Below are positions 1 through 15,350 of a stretch of 55,883 nt of DNA, in pieces. The DNA is from Mycolicibacterium moriokaense (GTDB taxonomy: Bacteria; Actinomycetota; Actinomycetes; Mycobacteriales; Mycobacteriaceae). A program made the translations under genes and the position numbers. The notes under the pieces were generated by a model. The model was not told the DNA's origin and searched no databases. It worked only from the letters and a program-made list of their open reading frames with translations. Every line of letters begins with the position of its first letter. The stretch's first letter is position 1. The stretch is taken from contig NZ_QJJU01000032.1 of NCBI RefSeq assembly GCF_003201655.1, positions 1 through 55,883 on the forward strand, given 5' to 3'.

Positions 1-197
1 CCGTTGGCCGTCGCCAGGCGCGGGTCCGCGAAATGATGCACACGCTGCCGCCTGCCGCTCAGGCGGCGATCCGCGACGACCTCGAGGGCACGCACAAGTA
101 CGCCACGCACTCGATTCCCGACGACGCGGCGACCGCACGTCATCGCACCGAGGACGACGCGCCCACCGGACGGATCCCGGTTACCGGGGAGCGCTAG
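1..197 (+). CDS. C-terminal fragment of an unrecognised protein
   Basis: The frame is open from base 3 to a TAG stop at 195-197 and gives about 64 residues ending in IPVTGER. The start lies outside the window. The visible part is hydrophilic and rich in Arg, Asp, His and Ala, with no membrane segment or motif that I can name, and it looks like a charged cytoplasmic tail. The stop codon also forms the first bases of a TAGCCT -10-like element for the next gene. The function is unknown. Confidence 0.55.
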   Translation, partial: VGRRQARVREMMHTLPPAAQAAIRDDLEGTHKYATHSIPDDAATARHRTEDDAPTGRIPVTGER

Positions 198-200
198 CCT
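195..200 (+). promoter_or_regulatory. Candidate -10 (TAGCCT) giving a leaderless mRNA
   Basis: TAGCCT fits the mycobacterial TANNNT -10 pattern and ends 6 nt before the ATG at 207. Transcription starting about 7 nt downstream would begin at or next to the start codon. No Shine-Dalgarno sequence is visible. The element overlaps the preceding stop codon. Confidence 0.4.
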
Positions 201-206
201 CCAGGT

Positions 207-2405
207 ATGGCAGTCGAGCAGAAGCCGACCTTCTGCCGAATCTGTGAGCCGCTGTGCGGCATGATCGCGACCGTCGAAGACGGTCGGCTCACCGCCCTGC
301 GTCCCGATAAGGACCATCCACTGTCGGCTGGCTTCGCGTGCCAGAAGGGCATCGTGTTCGCCGAGATCGTCAACGACCCCGACCGCGTCACCACCCCGCT
401 GCGCCGGCGCGCGGACGGGGGCTTCGAACCAGTCAGCTGGGATGAGGCGATGGCCGACATCGCCCGTCGGCTGTCCGATATCCATCGCAGGCACGGCTCC
501 GGTGCGATCGGTTGGTACTACGGCAACCCTGGTGCCTTCAGCTACTCCCACACCTTGAGCCTGAACACGTTCATGGTCGGATTCGGTCCTCGGATGCACG
601 TGTTCACCGCCGGGTCGCAAGACGTCAACAACCGCTTCGTGGCCAGCCAGCTGCTGTACGGCTCGCCGTTGGCGCTGCCGATACCCGATGTGCTTCGCAC
701 CGATCTGCTCGTCGTCATCGGTGCGAACCCGATCGTCTCCCACGGAAGTGTGCTCACCGTGCCGCGGATCAAGGACCGCATGCACGACATCGTCAAACGC
801 GGAGGCCGGGTCTTGGTCATCGATCCGCGCAAGACCGAGACCGCCGCGCAGTTCGAGTGGCTGGGCATCATTCCCGACGGCGACGCGTACCTGTTGCTCT
901 CGCTGCTGCACGTGCTGTTCGGCGAGAACCTCGTCGACCGCGCCCGTCTCGCCCGCCAGGCCGACGGTGCAGTGTGGCTCGAGCGGCTGGCCGGGCCGTT
1001 CAGCCCGGATGCCACCGAAGCGCGCACCGGCATTGACCCGGACACCGTGCGGTCACTGGCCCGCGACCTTGCCCGAACGCGGCGCGCCGCGGTGTACGGC
1101 CGCGTCGGAACGAGTACCGGCGAAAACGGCACGCTCACAACGTATTTGCTCGACGCGGTCAACCTGGTAGCGGGGAACATCGATGTGCCCGGCGGCACGA
1201 TGTTCGGCAGCTTCGGCATGCCGGGGGAGCGCTGGGGGATGAAGGCTCTCGGCGCGGTGCTGCGTGCCAGCTACGCCCGCAAGCGATCCCGGATCGGTGA
1301 CTTCCCTTCGGTGCTGTTGTCGGAGCCTGCGGGAGTGATGGCCAAGGAGATCACCACACCGGGGCGCGGCCAGGTCCGTGCGCTGTTCGTCAGCGCGGGC
1401 AACCCGGTGCTTTCGGTGCCCAACGGCAACGAACTAGAGACAGCATTGGAGTCCTTGGATCTGATGGTCGGCGTCGACCTCTACGTCAACGAGACCCTCG
1501 CGCACTGTGATTACGTGCTACCCGCCGCGACGATGTATGAGCGCGACGACTTCCCGCTGCCGTTCCAGACGCTGCAGCCAACCCCGTTCCGCCAGGCCAC
1601 CGAGGCAGTCGTCGCCCCCGCAGGGCAGGCCCGCGCAGAATGGGAAGTGATCGACGACCTCACGCGCCGGATGTGGCGCCGCACGCCAGGTTTGGTAGCA
1701 CTGGCTGCAGTGCGAAAAGCTTTCGCGCTCTTCGGTGTTCGGCTGACGCCACGGCTGCTAGTGGACGCCGTGATCCGGCTTGGGGAGGGCGGCGATTTGT
1801 TCGGGCTGCGTCGCGGCGGGTTGACCTTCGCCAGGCTGACGGCCGACCATCCGCACGGCAAGGTGCTTGCGCCGAACCTGCGTGACGGCGTGCTACCCAA
1901 GGTGGTCGTCTATCGCGGTGGGCGGGTGCGGCTGCGGCACGACGGAATCGCGGCCGAGGTCGACGCGCTGTCGCATCGCCGGGTTCCCGACGGGTATCCG
2001 ATGCGGCTGATCGGCATGCGCGAGACGCGGTCGGAGAACTCGTGGATGCACAACGCGCCGCTGCTGATGCGTGGCGACCGCATCCAGGCTGCGCGCATGC
2101 ACGTCGACGATGCGGCCGCAGCCAAAATCGTCGACGGCGACACGGTGCGGATCGCCTCGCCGCACGGCGAGATCGAGCTGCCGGTCATCGTGACCAAGGA
2201 CATCGTCGCCGGAGTGGTCGCGGTCCCGCACGGGTGGGGCCACAGAGGCACCGGCGGCTGGCAGGTGGCCAACGGCGCAGGCGGCGCCAACGTCAACCAG
2301 CTGATGTCCAGCGCGCCGGAAGACCTGGAGAAGCTGGCCGGGATGGCTCGGCTGACGGGCGTGCCCGTGCGGGTGACTAGTTCTGGACAGTCGGGCGAAC
2401 GGTGA
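207..2405 (+). CDS. Molybdopterin-dependent oxidoreductase with N-terminal 4Fe-4S site
   Basis: This 732-residue protein belongs to the prokaryotic molybdopterin oxidoreductase family (formate dehydrogenase-H/nitrate reductase-like). The N-terminus has cysteines at 10, 13, 17 and 45 in the C-x2-C-x3-C-x27-C pattern that binds one 4Fe-4S cluster. The Mo-bis-MGD catalytic domain follows, and a molybdopterin dinucleotide-binding beta-barrel domain occupies roughly residues 610-730 (region with RSENSWMHNAPLL and VPHGWGH). No twin-arginine signal is present, so it is probably cytoplasmic. It resembles the oxidoreductase Rv0197 of M. tuberculosis as I remember it. The substrate cannot be read from sequence. 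No partner subunit is adjacent. Its 3' end overlaps the convergent SDR gene by 29 bp. Confidence 0.88.
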   Translation: MAVEQKPTFCRICEPLCGMIATVEDGRLTALRPDKDHPLSAGFACQKGIVFAEIVNDPDRVTTPLRRRADGGFEPVSWDEAMADIARRLSDIHRRHGSGAIGWYYGNPGAFSYSHTLSLNTFMVGFGPRMHVFTAGSQDVNNRFVASQLLYGSPLALPIPDVLRTDLLVVIGANPIVSHGSVLTVPRIKDRMHDIVKRGGRVLVIDPRKTETAAQFEWLGIIPDGDAYLLLSLLHVLFGENLVDRARLARQADGAVWLERLAGPFSPDATEARTGIDPDTVRSLARDLARTRRAAVYGRVGTSTGENGTLTTYLLDAVNLVAGNIDVPGGTMFGSFGMPGERWGMKALGAVLRASYARKRSRIGDFPSVLLSEPAGVMAKEITTPGRGQVRALFVSAGNPVLSVPNGNELETALESLDLMVGVDLYVNETLAHCDYVLPAATMYERDDFPLPFQTLQPTPFRQATEAVVAPAGQARAEWEVIDDLTRRMWRRTPGLVALAAVRKAFALFGVRLTPRLLVDAVIRLGEGGDLFGLRRGGLTFARLTADHPHGKVLAPNLRDGVLPKVVVYRGGRVRLRHDGIAAEVDALSHRRVPDGYPMRLIGMRETRSENSWMHNAPLLMRGDRIQAARMHVDDAAAAKIVDGDTVRIASPHGEIELPVIVTKDIVAGVVAVPHGWGHRGTGGWQVANGAGGANVNQLMSSAPEDLEKLAGMARLTGVPVRVTSSGQSGER

Positions 2406-3117
2406 TCTCGCCGATTTCGACGCTCCAGGGCTGATCGACCGCGAACGCAATCGCTTCTGCGACCGCCCCCGGTGCAATGCCGAAGGCATCCATGTTTCGC
2501 CGAATCTCCTCGCGGACGGTCGCGTTGTCGATCGAGCCGTCGAGCTCGGTGTTGACGAATCCCGGCGATATCGCGGTGGTGCGGACCACGCCGTTGGTGG
2601 ACTCTTGGCGAAGTCCCTCCAGCACAGCGCGCACCGCATTCTTGGTGGCGGCGTACACCGCCATGTCGGGCACGATTTTCAGGCCTGCGGTCGAGACAGT
2701 GGTGACGAAGTGCCCGGAGCCCTGTCGCTGAAACACGGGAAGCGCCGCAGCGATACCGTGCAGAACGCCTTTGAGGTTGACGTCGATCATCGCCGACCAC
2801 CCCTCGACGTCGAGGTCTGACATCGGGCCGATCTTGCTGATGCCCGCGTTGCTCACCAGAACATCGAGACGCCCGAACTCCTCAACGGCGGTGCCGACGA
2901 GCCGCTCTAGATCGTCACGGCGCGTGACGTCAGTCGCGCAGACGACGGCCTGTCCTCCCCGATCGCGCAGTTCGGCCGCGACGCCTTCGAGACGATCCAC
3001 CCGCCGCGCGCCGAGGACGACCCGCGCGCCACGCTCGGCGAGTACCCGCGCTGTCGCTTCTCCGATACCGCTGCTGGCACCCGTGATGGCGACGACTTTT
3101 CCTGCGATGCGTGACAT
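2377..3117 (-). CDS. SDR-family NAD(P)-dependent oxidoreductase
   Basis: This classical short-chain dehydrogenase of 246 residues uses the ATG at 3117 (MSRIAGKVVAITG). The open frame runs further upstream, but that part crosses the operators and the divergent gene. The Rossmann motif TGASSGIG lies near residues 11-18, NAG near residue 88, and the catalytic YAATK (Tyr-x3-Lys) near residue 155. It probably oxidises or reduces a small alcohol or ketone in the cytoplasm. It is divergent from a TetR gene whose two operator-like palindromes lie between them, so it is probably the repressed target. Confidence 0.87.
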   Translation of the reverse strand: MSRIAGKVVAITGASSGIGEATARVLAERGARVVLGARRVDRLEGVAAELRDRGGQAVVCATDVTRRDDLERLVGTAVEEFGRLDVLVSNAGISKIGPMSDLDVEGWSAMIDVNLKGVLHGIAAALPVFQRQGSGHFVTTVSTAGLKIVPDMAVYAATKNAVRAVLEGLRQESTNGVVRTTAISPGFVNTELDGSIDNATVREEIRRNMDAFGIAPGAVAEAIAFAVDQPWSVEIGEITVRPTVQN

Positions 3118-3140
3118 TGCGATCCTCTTCCAACTAACGT

Positions 3141-3152
3141 GGACACGTGTCC
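3141..3152. promoter_or_regulatory. Operator-like palindrome 1 (GGACACGTGTCC)
   Basis: This perfect 12-bp palindrome lies in the 96-bp divergent region between the SDR and TetR genes. The core recurs nearly unchanged at 3176-3186. A repeated palindrome beside a TetR gene is the usual arrangement of an autoregulated TetR operator. Confidence 0.75.
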
Positions 3153-3171
3153 GCTTACGTTGCTCGACGGT

Positions 3172-3189
3172 AGCGGACATGTGTCCGCT
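3172..3189. promoter_or_regulatory. Operator-like palindrome 2 (AGCGGACATGTGTCCGCT)
   Basis: This 18-bp near-perfect palindrome shares the GGACAYGTGTCC core of the site at 3141, with centres about 34 bp apart (roughly three helical turns). It is proximal to the TetR start codon at 3214. Confidence 0.75.
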
Positions 3190-3213
3190 TAGCAAGCGCC
3201 CTGATGAGGAGCC

Positions 3214-3765
3214 ATGAATTCGCCACGTCGCCGCGCCGACGCGACCGAGAATCGTGGCCGGATCATCGACGCCGCACAAGCGCTCGTCATGACCTCCGAT
3301 GACCTCCGGCTCAATGAAGTGGCCAAACGGGCAGGCGTTGGGCAGGGCACCCTTTACCGCCACTTTCCGACGCGCGAGGACTTGTTGGCCGAGGTCTATC
3401 GCCACGATGTCGACGAGCTCGTCGCCGCCGCGCCGGCGTTGCTTGCCGGACATCGGCCACTCGAGGCGCTGACGCTGTGGTTCCACCGGGTGGCCGACTA
3501 TGCGCGGGTCAAGCGTGGAGTGTTTGCCGCGGTGAAACTGGCTGTCCAGCAGGATCTTTCAGGTCACAGCCTCGGGCCGATCGGCGACGCGGTGACAATG
3601 CTGCTCGACGCGGGCAGGGCGGATGGCACCATTCGACCCGACGTCGACGCCCGCGACGTCATCCTGCTCATCGGGTTCCTCTCGCGAATCGAGGACCACG
3701 AGTCCGACGAACGCGCGCATCACGTGCTCGACCTCATCGTCGATGGGTTGCGCAGTCGTAGCTGA
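3214..3765 (+). CDS. TetR/AcrR-family transcriptional regulator
   Basis: This 183-residue regulator has an N-terminal TetR helix-turn-helix at about residues 12-58 (LRLNEVAKRAGVGQGTLYRHF). The helical C-terminal ligand and dimerisation domain is of the type common in AcrR-like repressors of small-molecule defence genes. The ATG at 3214 follows GAGGAG with short spacing. It is divergent from the SDR gene, and the two GGACAYGTGTCC palindromes between them support local repression of both genes. The ligand is unknown. Confidence 0.88.
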   Translation: MNSPRRRADATENRGRIIDAAQALVMTSDDLRLNEVAKRAGVGQGTLYRHFPTREDLLAEVYRHDVDELVAAAPALLAGHRPLEALTLWFHRVADYARVKRGVFAAVKLAVQQDLSGHSLGPIGDAVTMLLDAGRADGTIRPDVDARDVILLIGFLSRIEDHESDERAHHVLDLIVDGLRSRS

Positions 3766-3862
3766 CACGGAGCGCAGGTGTGCTGGATAGATCGGACCGC
3801 GGCACCCGGCGCCGCAAACCCAGAATTTACGGAAAACTCCACACAAATCGCGGCGTTATCTC

Positions 3863-3891
3863 TTGACGGACGGAGGTAAACGGGCCAATCT
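3863..3891 (+). promoter_or_regulatory. Candidate distal rpoB promoter
   Basis: TTGACG at 3863-3868 and CAATCT at 3886-3891 are separated by 17 nt. The -35 is good and the -10 is moderate. It would act as an upstream promoter in tandem with the one at 3958. Confidence 0.4.
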
Positions 3892-3957
3892 GTTGGGCAG
3901 CATGTGTGCACGGGTAGAGGACGCCAGCCAGCGCCCGGTTACTTTTGCATGCGGTGG

Positions 3958-3986
3958 TTGAGGAATACGCCGTCCTGCGGTACTGT
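3958..3986 (+). promoter_or_regulatory. Candidate main rpoB promoter
   Basis: TTGAGG at 3958-3963, a 17-nt spacer and TACTGT at 3981-3986 give a good sigma-A promoter. Transcription would start near 3993. The bases after the -10 (TGGACG) resemble those after the rpsL -10 (GGACGA). Confidence 0.65.
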
Positions 3987-4180
3987 TGGACGTTGCGCTG
4001 GCTGCATCCTGCCCACCTAAACCCGCACCTGACACCGATGTCCTAGCCTGAGCCCCCGCTCAGTGATCTAGTCGCGTGCCGTGCGTTCGGGAAGCTTGTG
4101 GTCTCGAGAGGCCAGCCGAACCGACGCAGATATAGCGACATATCAGGACCGGCAGCGCCGTCTCTGCATAGTCGCATGAG

Positions 4181-7681
<3,501 letters not shown>

Positions 7682-7696
7682 ATCTCTCCTTATGAA

Positions 7697-7709
7697 TTTA
7701 GTTACTAAA
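7697..7709. repeat. Short inverted repeat between rpoB and rpoC
   Basis: TTTAGT at 7697-7702 and ACTAAA at 7704-7709 are perfect inverted arms around a single T, in the AT-rich centre of an otherwise GC-rich 51-bp spacer. The loop is too short for a good hairpin and no U-tract follows, so it looks more like a protein site or processing site than a terminator. Confidence 0.4.
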
Positions 7710-7732
7710 CCCGCAAGGGGAAAGGGAGTTAC

Positions 7733-11689
<3,957 letters not shown>

Positions 11690-11701
11690 TCACAACGAGA
11701 G

Positions 11702-11730
11702 AAAGCCCCCGCTTCGTGCGGGGGCTTTTT
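11702..11730 (+). terminator. Intrinsic terminator of the rpoBC operon
   Basis: The arms AAAGCCCCCGC and GCGGGGGCTTT form an 11-bp stem closed by a five-base TTCGT loop, and the 3' arm runs into a short T-tract. It begins 12 nt after the rpoC stop. Confidence 0.92.
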
Positions 11731-11741
11731 CGTTGGCGAAC

Positions 11742-12524
11742 GTGCACACTCGACGTGTGCGGGCTGCTTCCCGTGGGTTCACCATCCACTACACCGTCGA
11801 AGGTGATGGCTCACCGCTCGTGCTCGTTGCACCGACGATGTCGGCGGCTCGGCATTGGGACGACCTGGGGTACATGAGTGCGTTGTCGGGCGAGTGGCGC
11901 GTCATCAACGTCGACCCCCTCGGCCACGGCGACAGTGATCTTCCGCACGATCCGGATGCATACGATCCGGCAGGAGTTGCCGCCGATCTGGTCGCGGTGA
12001 TGGACGCAGAAGACGTGAATCGCGCGACGGTGTGGGGCTATTCACGTGGAGGCTGGCTAGCCTGCAATCTGGCGAGCCGCTATTCGGAGCGAGTCGAGCG
12101 GATCGTCGTCGGCGGTTACGCAATGCACGCGCACCGGGAGGAAGCTGACCGGCTCTTGACGCCACTCGCCAGTTTCCTGCGGCATGGCGACTGGGCGGCC
12201 CTGTGGCAGGCGTTCGGTACGACCGACACGGCGCTTCAGCAGATGGTCGAGGACAGCAACGACCCGCTCGCGCTGGCTGCGGCGATCGAAGGATCGATGC
12301 GCCCGACCCGATTCGTCGATCCGGCGTCGATCCGCTGTCCCGCCTTGTACTACGTCGGATCCGAGGACTGGATCCTTCCGCATGTGCGTGCCGACGCCGA
12401 AGCACTCGACGCGACCGTTGACGTCATCGCGGGACAAACGCACCTCGGCGGCTTCTTCGACGCGGTCACGCCCGTCCTCGCTGCGGTGACCCCGAGATTG
12501 GGCCGCACACTCGGAAGTGTCTGA
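11742..12524 (+). CDS. Alpha/beta hydrolase
   Basis: This cytoplasmic alpha/beta-hydrolase fold protein has about 260 residues. The nucleophile elbow is GYSRGG, the oxyanion region includes VLVAPTM, and the late catalytic pair is near EDW and TH in the last third. The substrate is unknown; esterase or C-C hydrolase activity is possible. The open frame extends back into rpoC, but translation from there would cross the terminator, so I chose the GTG at 11742. The GTG at 11757 is an equally credible start, and neither has a clear Shine-Dalgarno sequence. Confidence 0.8.
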   Translation: MHTRRVRAASRGFTIHYTVEGDGSPLVLVAPTMSAARHWDDLGYMSALSGEWRVINVDPLGHGDSDLPHDPDAYDPAGVAADLVAVMDAEDVNRATVWGYSRGGWLACNLASRYSERVERIVVGGYAMHAHREEADRLLTPLASFLRHGDWAALWQAFGTTDTALQQMVEDSNDPLALAAAIEGSMRPTRFVDPASIRCPALYYVGSEDWILPHVRADAEALDATVDVIAGQTHLGGFFDAVTPVLAAVTPRLGRTLGSV

Positions 12525-12533
12525 CGGCCCGCC

Positions 12534-12539
12534 TAGACT
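12534..12539 (+). promoter_or_regulatory. Candidate -10 (TAGACT) of a leaderless nfo transcript
   Basis: TAGACT ends 7 nt before the GTG start of endonuclease IV at 12547. No ribosome-binding site is visible, so a leaderless transcript starting at the GTG is the simplest reading. This also supports GTG 12547 over the upstream in-frame ATG. Confidence 0.55.
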
Positions 12540-12546
12540 TGGCGCC

Positions 12547-13299
12547 GTGTTGATTGGTTCACATGTCCACGGAGACGACCCCCTGGCCGACGCTGCGGCC
12601 GATGGCGCCGATGTGGCGCAGTTCTTTCTCGGCAACCCGCAGAGCTGGAAGAAGCCCAAACCGCGCGACGACGCCGAGGCGCTCAAGGCGTCGAGCCTGC
12701 CGCTCTACGTCCACGCGCCGTACCTGATCAACGTCGCGTCTGCCAACAACCGGGTGCGCATCCCGTCGCGCAAGATCCTGCAGGACACCTGCGACGCTGC
12801 GGCCGAAGTGGGCGCCACCGCGGTCATCGTGCACGGCGGCCACGCCGACGACAACGACATGGAGGCCGGCTTCGAGCGGTGGGTCAAGGCGCTGGACAGC
12901 CTGAAGACCGACGTGCCGGTGTACCTGGAGAACACCGCTGGCGGCGATCACGCCATGGCCCGCCATTTCGACGTCATCGCCCGCCTGTGGGACCACATCG
13001 GCGAGAAGGGCATCGGCTTCTGCCTCGACACCTGCCACGCCTGGGCGGCGGGCGAGAAGCTCGTCGACGCCGTCGAACGGATCATCGGCATCACCGGTCG
13101 CATCGACCTCGTGCACTGCAACGACTCTCGAGACGCCGCGGGCTCCGGAGCGGACCGGCATGCCAACTTCGGCACTGGCCAGATCGACCCCGAGCTGTTG
13201 GTTGCGGTCGTCAAGGCCGCAGGCGCGCCGGTGATCTGCGAAACCGCCGACGAGGGCCGAAAGGATGACATCGCGTTCCTGCGCGAACACTTGGACTAG
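12547..13299 (+). CDS. nfo: Endonuclease IV (AP endonuclease)
   Basis: This is the 250-residue class II AP endonuclease of base-excision repair (named end or nfo in mycobacteria). It cleaves 5' of abasic sites using three Zn ions. The chosen start is GTG 12547 (MLIGSHVHGDDPL), which matches the conserved N-terminus of the family; an upstream in-frame ATG would add ten residues that are not part of the family. Metal-ligand motifs are visible: YVHAPYLIN, VHGGH, YLENTAGG, CLDTCHAWAAG, HCNDSRD and ICETADEG. Its length matches the M. tuberculosis enzyme (about 252 residues). Confidence 0.95.
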   Translation: MLIGSHVHGDDPLADAAADGADVAQFFLGNPQSWKKPKPRDDAEALKASSLPLYVHAPYLINVASANNRVRIPSRKILQDTCDAAAEVGATAVIVHGGHADDNDMEAGFERWVKALDSLKTDVPVYLENTAGGDHAMARHFDVIARLWDHIGEKGIGFCLDTCHAWAAGEKLVDAVERIIGITGRIDLVHCNDSRDAAGSGADRHANFGTGQIDPELLVAVVKAAGAPVICETADEGRKDDIAFLREHLD

Positions 13300-13315
13300 A
13301 CGCGCCTGAGGCACG

Positions 13316-13330
13316 GTTCGATAAACGAAC
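13316..13330. repeat. Inverted repeat GTTCG-ATAAA-CGAAC
   Basis: Perfect 5-bp arms flank a 5-bp spacer in the 77-bp gap between nfo and the PAP2 gene. It is followed by an AT-poor stretch and the PAP2 -10. The arm orientation is the reverse of the actinobacterial LexA box, so it is not an SOS box. It may be an operator or a weak hairpin. Confidence 0.3.
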
Positions 13331-13363
13331 GATTACCCAACCCCAGGTAACGGCGCGGCGAAC

Positions 13364-13369
13364 TACGCT
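13364..13369 (+). promoter_or_regulatory. Candidate -10 (TACGCT) for the PAP2 gene
   Basis: TACGCT ends 7 nt before the GTG at 13377, again the spacing of a leaderless transcript. No ribosome-binding site is visible in between. Confidence 0.4.
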
Positions 13370-13376
13370 GACTTGA

Positions 13377-14504
13377 GTGTCAGCGGTTGACCAATCCTCA
13401 ATTGTGTTGCCGCGCGCACCAGATGCGGGCAATACACGCGACCGCCGGCTGACGATCGCCCGGCGGATCGCCGTTGCGACGTGGGTCGCTGTTGTCGTGT
13501 ACCGAACCGCCACAACGGGGTTCGCGTTCAACCGAGAGCTGTTGCTGCTCTACATCTGCACAGGACTGCTCGCGGCAAGCATCGGTCAGGGCCGCCGCAT
13601 GCTCCAGGTGATCCGGGACTGGCTGCCGTTCGCACTGGTGCTCCTGGCCTACGACCTCAGCAGGGGAGCGGCCACTTTGATCGGGCGGCCGACATTGTGG
13701 CACTGGCAGGTCGACGTGGATCGCTGGATGTTCTTCGGCACGGTGCCGACGGTGTGGTTGCAGGAACGACTGAAATTGCCCAACCCGCCGTGGTGGGAGA
13801 TCGCCATCAGCACCGTCTACATGTCGTTCTTCATCCTTCCGTATGTGATCGCCGCGGTGCTGTGGCTACGCGATCGCGAGGAATGGAAGGCGTTCGTCCG
13901 CTTGTTCGTCGGGCTGTCCCTCGTCTCGCTGATCGTCTACGCGCTGCTACCCGCCGCACCGCCGTGGGCCGCAGCGCGGTGCACCCCGGACGACGTCGCC
14001 GGAGGTCCGTCGGGTCCGCAGTGCATGTTCCGCCCCGCACGCGGTGTCCCCGACGGTGGGCTGCTCGGCGCGATGCAAAGCACACGGGATGGCGCCAACG
14101 GCTGGGTCGAGCGCATCATCGGGCGGGGTTGGGGCAAGCTGAACCTCCATTCGGCCAGTGCGCTGCTCGATCAGGGGCAAGCCAGCGTCAATCTGGTGGC
14201 GGCGATACCGTCGCTACATGCCGGTCTGACCGCCGCAGTCGCGGCTTTTCTGTGGACTCGCGTTGGTCGGCGGTGGCATCCGCTGTTGGTGACGTATGTC
14301 CTGGTGATGGCCTTCGCGCTGGTCTATACCGCTGAGCACTATGTCGTCGACATTCTCCTCGGATGGGTGCTTGCCGCTGTGGTGTTGCTGGTCATCAGGC
14401 GCTACGAGTCCCCGCGACACCGCATGGCCGATGCTGAAAATTGGCTGAATTCTGTTCCACCTCGGCGGCATTCGGGACTGTTGATGCCTACCGTGGAGCC
14501 GTGA
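13377..14504 (+). CDS. PAP2-superfamily integral membrane phosphatase/transferase
   Basis: This 375-residue membrane protein has about six hydrophobic segments. Its PAP2-type catalytic histidines lie in PSLHAG near residue 280 and in AEHYVVD near residue 322. It resembles the inositol-phosphorylceramide-synthase-like PAP2_3 branch, whose members handle lipid phosphates or phosphoinositol lipids at the outer face of the membrane. The GTG start at 13377 lies just behind a -10-like element. The C-terminus is a short basic cytosolic tail. The stop overlaps the lpqP start as GTGA (14501-14504), indicating translational coupling with lpqP. Confidence 0.82.
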   Translation: MSAVDQSSIVLPRAPDAGNTRDRRLTIARRIAVATWVAVVVYRTATTGFAFNRELLLLYICTGLLAASIGQGRRMLQVIRDWLPFALVLLAYDLSRGAATLIGRPTLWHWQVDVDRWMFFGTVPTVWLQERLKLPNPPWWEIAISTVYMSFFILPYVIAAVLWLRDREEWKAFVRLFVGLSLVSLIVYALLPAAPPWAAARCTPDDVAGGPSGPQCMFRPARGVPDGGLLGAMQSTRDGANGWVERIIGRGWGKLNLHSASALLDQGQASVNLVAAIPSLHAGLTAAVAAFLWTRVGRRWHPLLVTYVLVMAFALVYTAEHYVVDILLGWVLAAVVLLVIRRYESPRHRMADAENWLNSVPPRRHSGLLMPTVEP

Positions 14505-15337
14505 CCGCCCGGATCGCCGCGCTGCTCGGTGTGCTTCTCGTAACGGCCGGTTGTGCCGCGTCGGGTTCGGCTGCGCCGCAAGGTTTCGTCGCAGGCTCGA
14601 CGTTGCACACGATGAGCTTCGGTGGCCTCGACCGGTCCTACCGGCTGTACATCCCCGCCGGGCTGTCATCGCCTGCGCCGCTCGTCGTCATGATGCACGG
14701 CGGCTTCGGCAGCGCCCAACAGGCCGAAAGGGCTTATGGCTGGGACGAATTGGCCGACAATGCGAAGTTCGTCGTCGCCTATCCTGACGGCGTCGGCAGG
14801 GCATGGAACGTCGGCGGCTGCTGCGGGCGGCCAGGTCGCGAGAACATCGACGACGTCGGATTCGTCAACGCGGTCGTCGACGATATCGCCGCCAACGTGA
14901 CCGTCGATCCGAAGCGGCGCTACGCGACCGGTATCAGCAACGGCGGCATGCTGGCCTACGCGCTGGCGTGCAACACCGGCACCTTCGCCGCGATCGGTCC
15001 CGACTCGGCCACCCAACTCGACAAGTGCGCCGCGCCGCACCCGACGTCGGTAATGCACATCCACGGCACGGCCGACCCGCGGATCCGCTACGACGGCGGT
15101 CCCGGCTCGGGGGTGGCGACGCCCGACGGTGGGCCGTCAATCCCCGACCTGAACGCCTTTTGGCGCAACGTCGACCGATGCGCGCCGCCGGCCACCACCA
15201 CCAACGGCGCGGTCGCCACGTCGACCGCCGACTGTCCCGACGGCCGTAACGTCGTCCTGCTCACCGTGGACGGCGGGGGACATGAGTGGCCGTCGTTCGC
15301 CACACAGGCAATGTGGCAGTTCTTCGCCGCGCACTAG
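14501..15337 (+). CDS. lpqP: Secreted esterase lipoprotein, LpqP-like
   Basis: This 278-residue exported lipoprotein starts at GTG 14501, overlapping the PAP2 stop codon. The lipobox is LVTAGC, with the lipidated Cys near residue 18. The mature part is an alpha/beta hydrolase of the polyhydroxybutyrate depolymerase/feruloyl esterase (LpqC/Esterase_PHB) family. It shows LVVMMHGGFG, the nucleophile elbow GISNGGM, and a late His in GGGHEWP. It follows nfo in M. tuberculosis as lpqP (Rv0671), so order supports the name. It probably cleaves ester substrates in the cell envelope. Confidence 0.85.
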   Translation: MTARIAALLGVLLVTAGCAASGSAAPQGFVAGSTLHTMSFGGLDRSYRLYIPAGLSSPAPLVVMMHGGFGSAQQAERAYGWDELADNAKFVVAYPDGVGRAWNVGGCCGRPGRENIDDVGFVNAVVDDIAANVTVDPKRRYATGISNGGMLAYALACNTGTFAAIGPDSATQLDKCAAPHPTSVMHIHGTADPRIRYDGGPGSGVATPDGGPSIPDLNAFWRNVDRCAPPATTTNGAVATSTADCPDGRNVVLLTVDGGGHEWPSFATQAMWQFFAAH

Positions 15338-15350
15338 CGCGCATTGACGG

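Larger units (their letters stand above)
3766..4180 (+). promoter_or_regulatory. rpoB upstream region and 5' leader
   Basis: This 415-bp stretch has no convincing ORF on either strand. It carries two candidate sigma-A promoters, annotated separately at 3863-3891 and 3958-3986. The proximal one predicts an rpoB leader of about 190 nt. No riboswitch or tRNA fold was recognised. Confidence 0.7.

Noticed and set aside
3118..3486. N-terminal extension of the SDR ORF
   Set aside because: It would be antisense to the TetR gene and cover both operators, and the Rossmann fold begins at the ATG at 3117.
13316..13330. Possible SOS box near nfo
   Set aside because: The arms are GTTCG and CGAAC, the inverse of the LexA consensus, and the site lies after nfo rather than before it.
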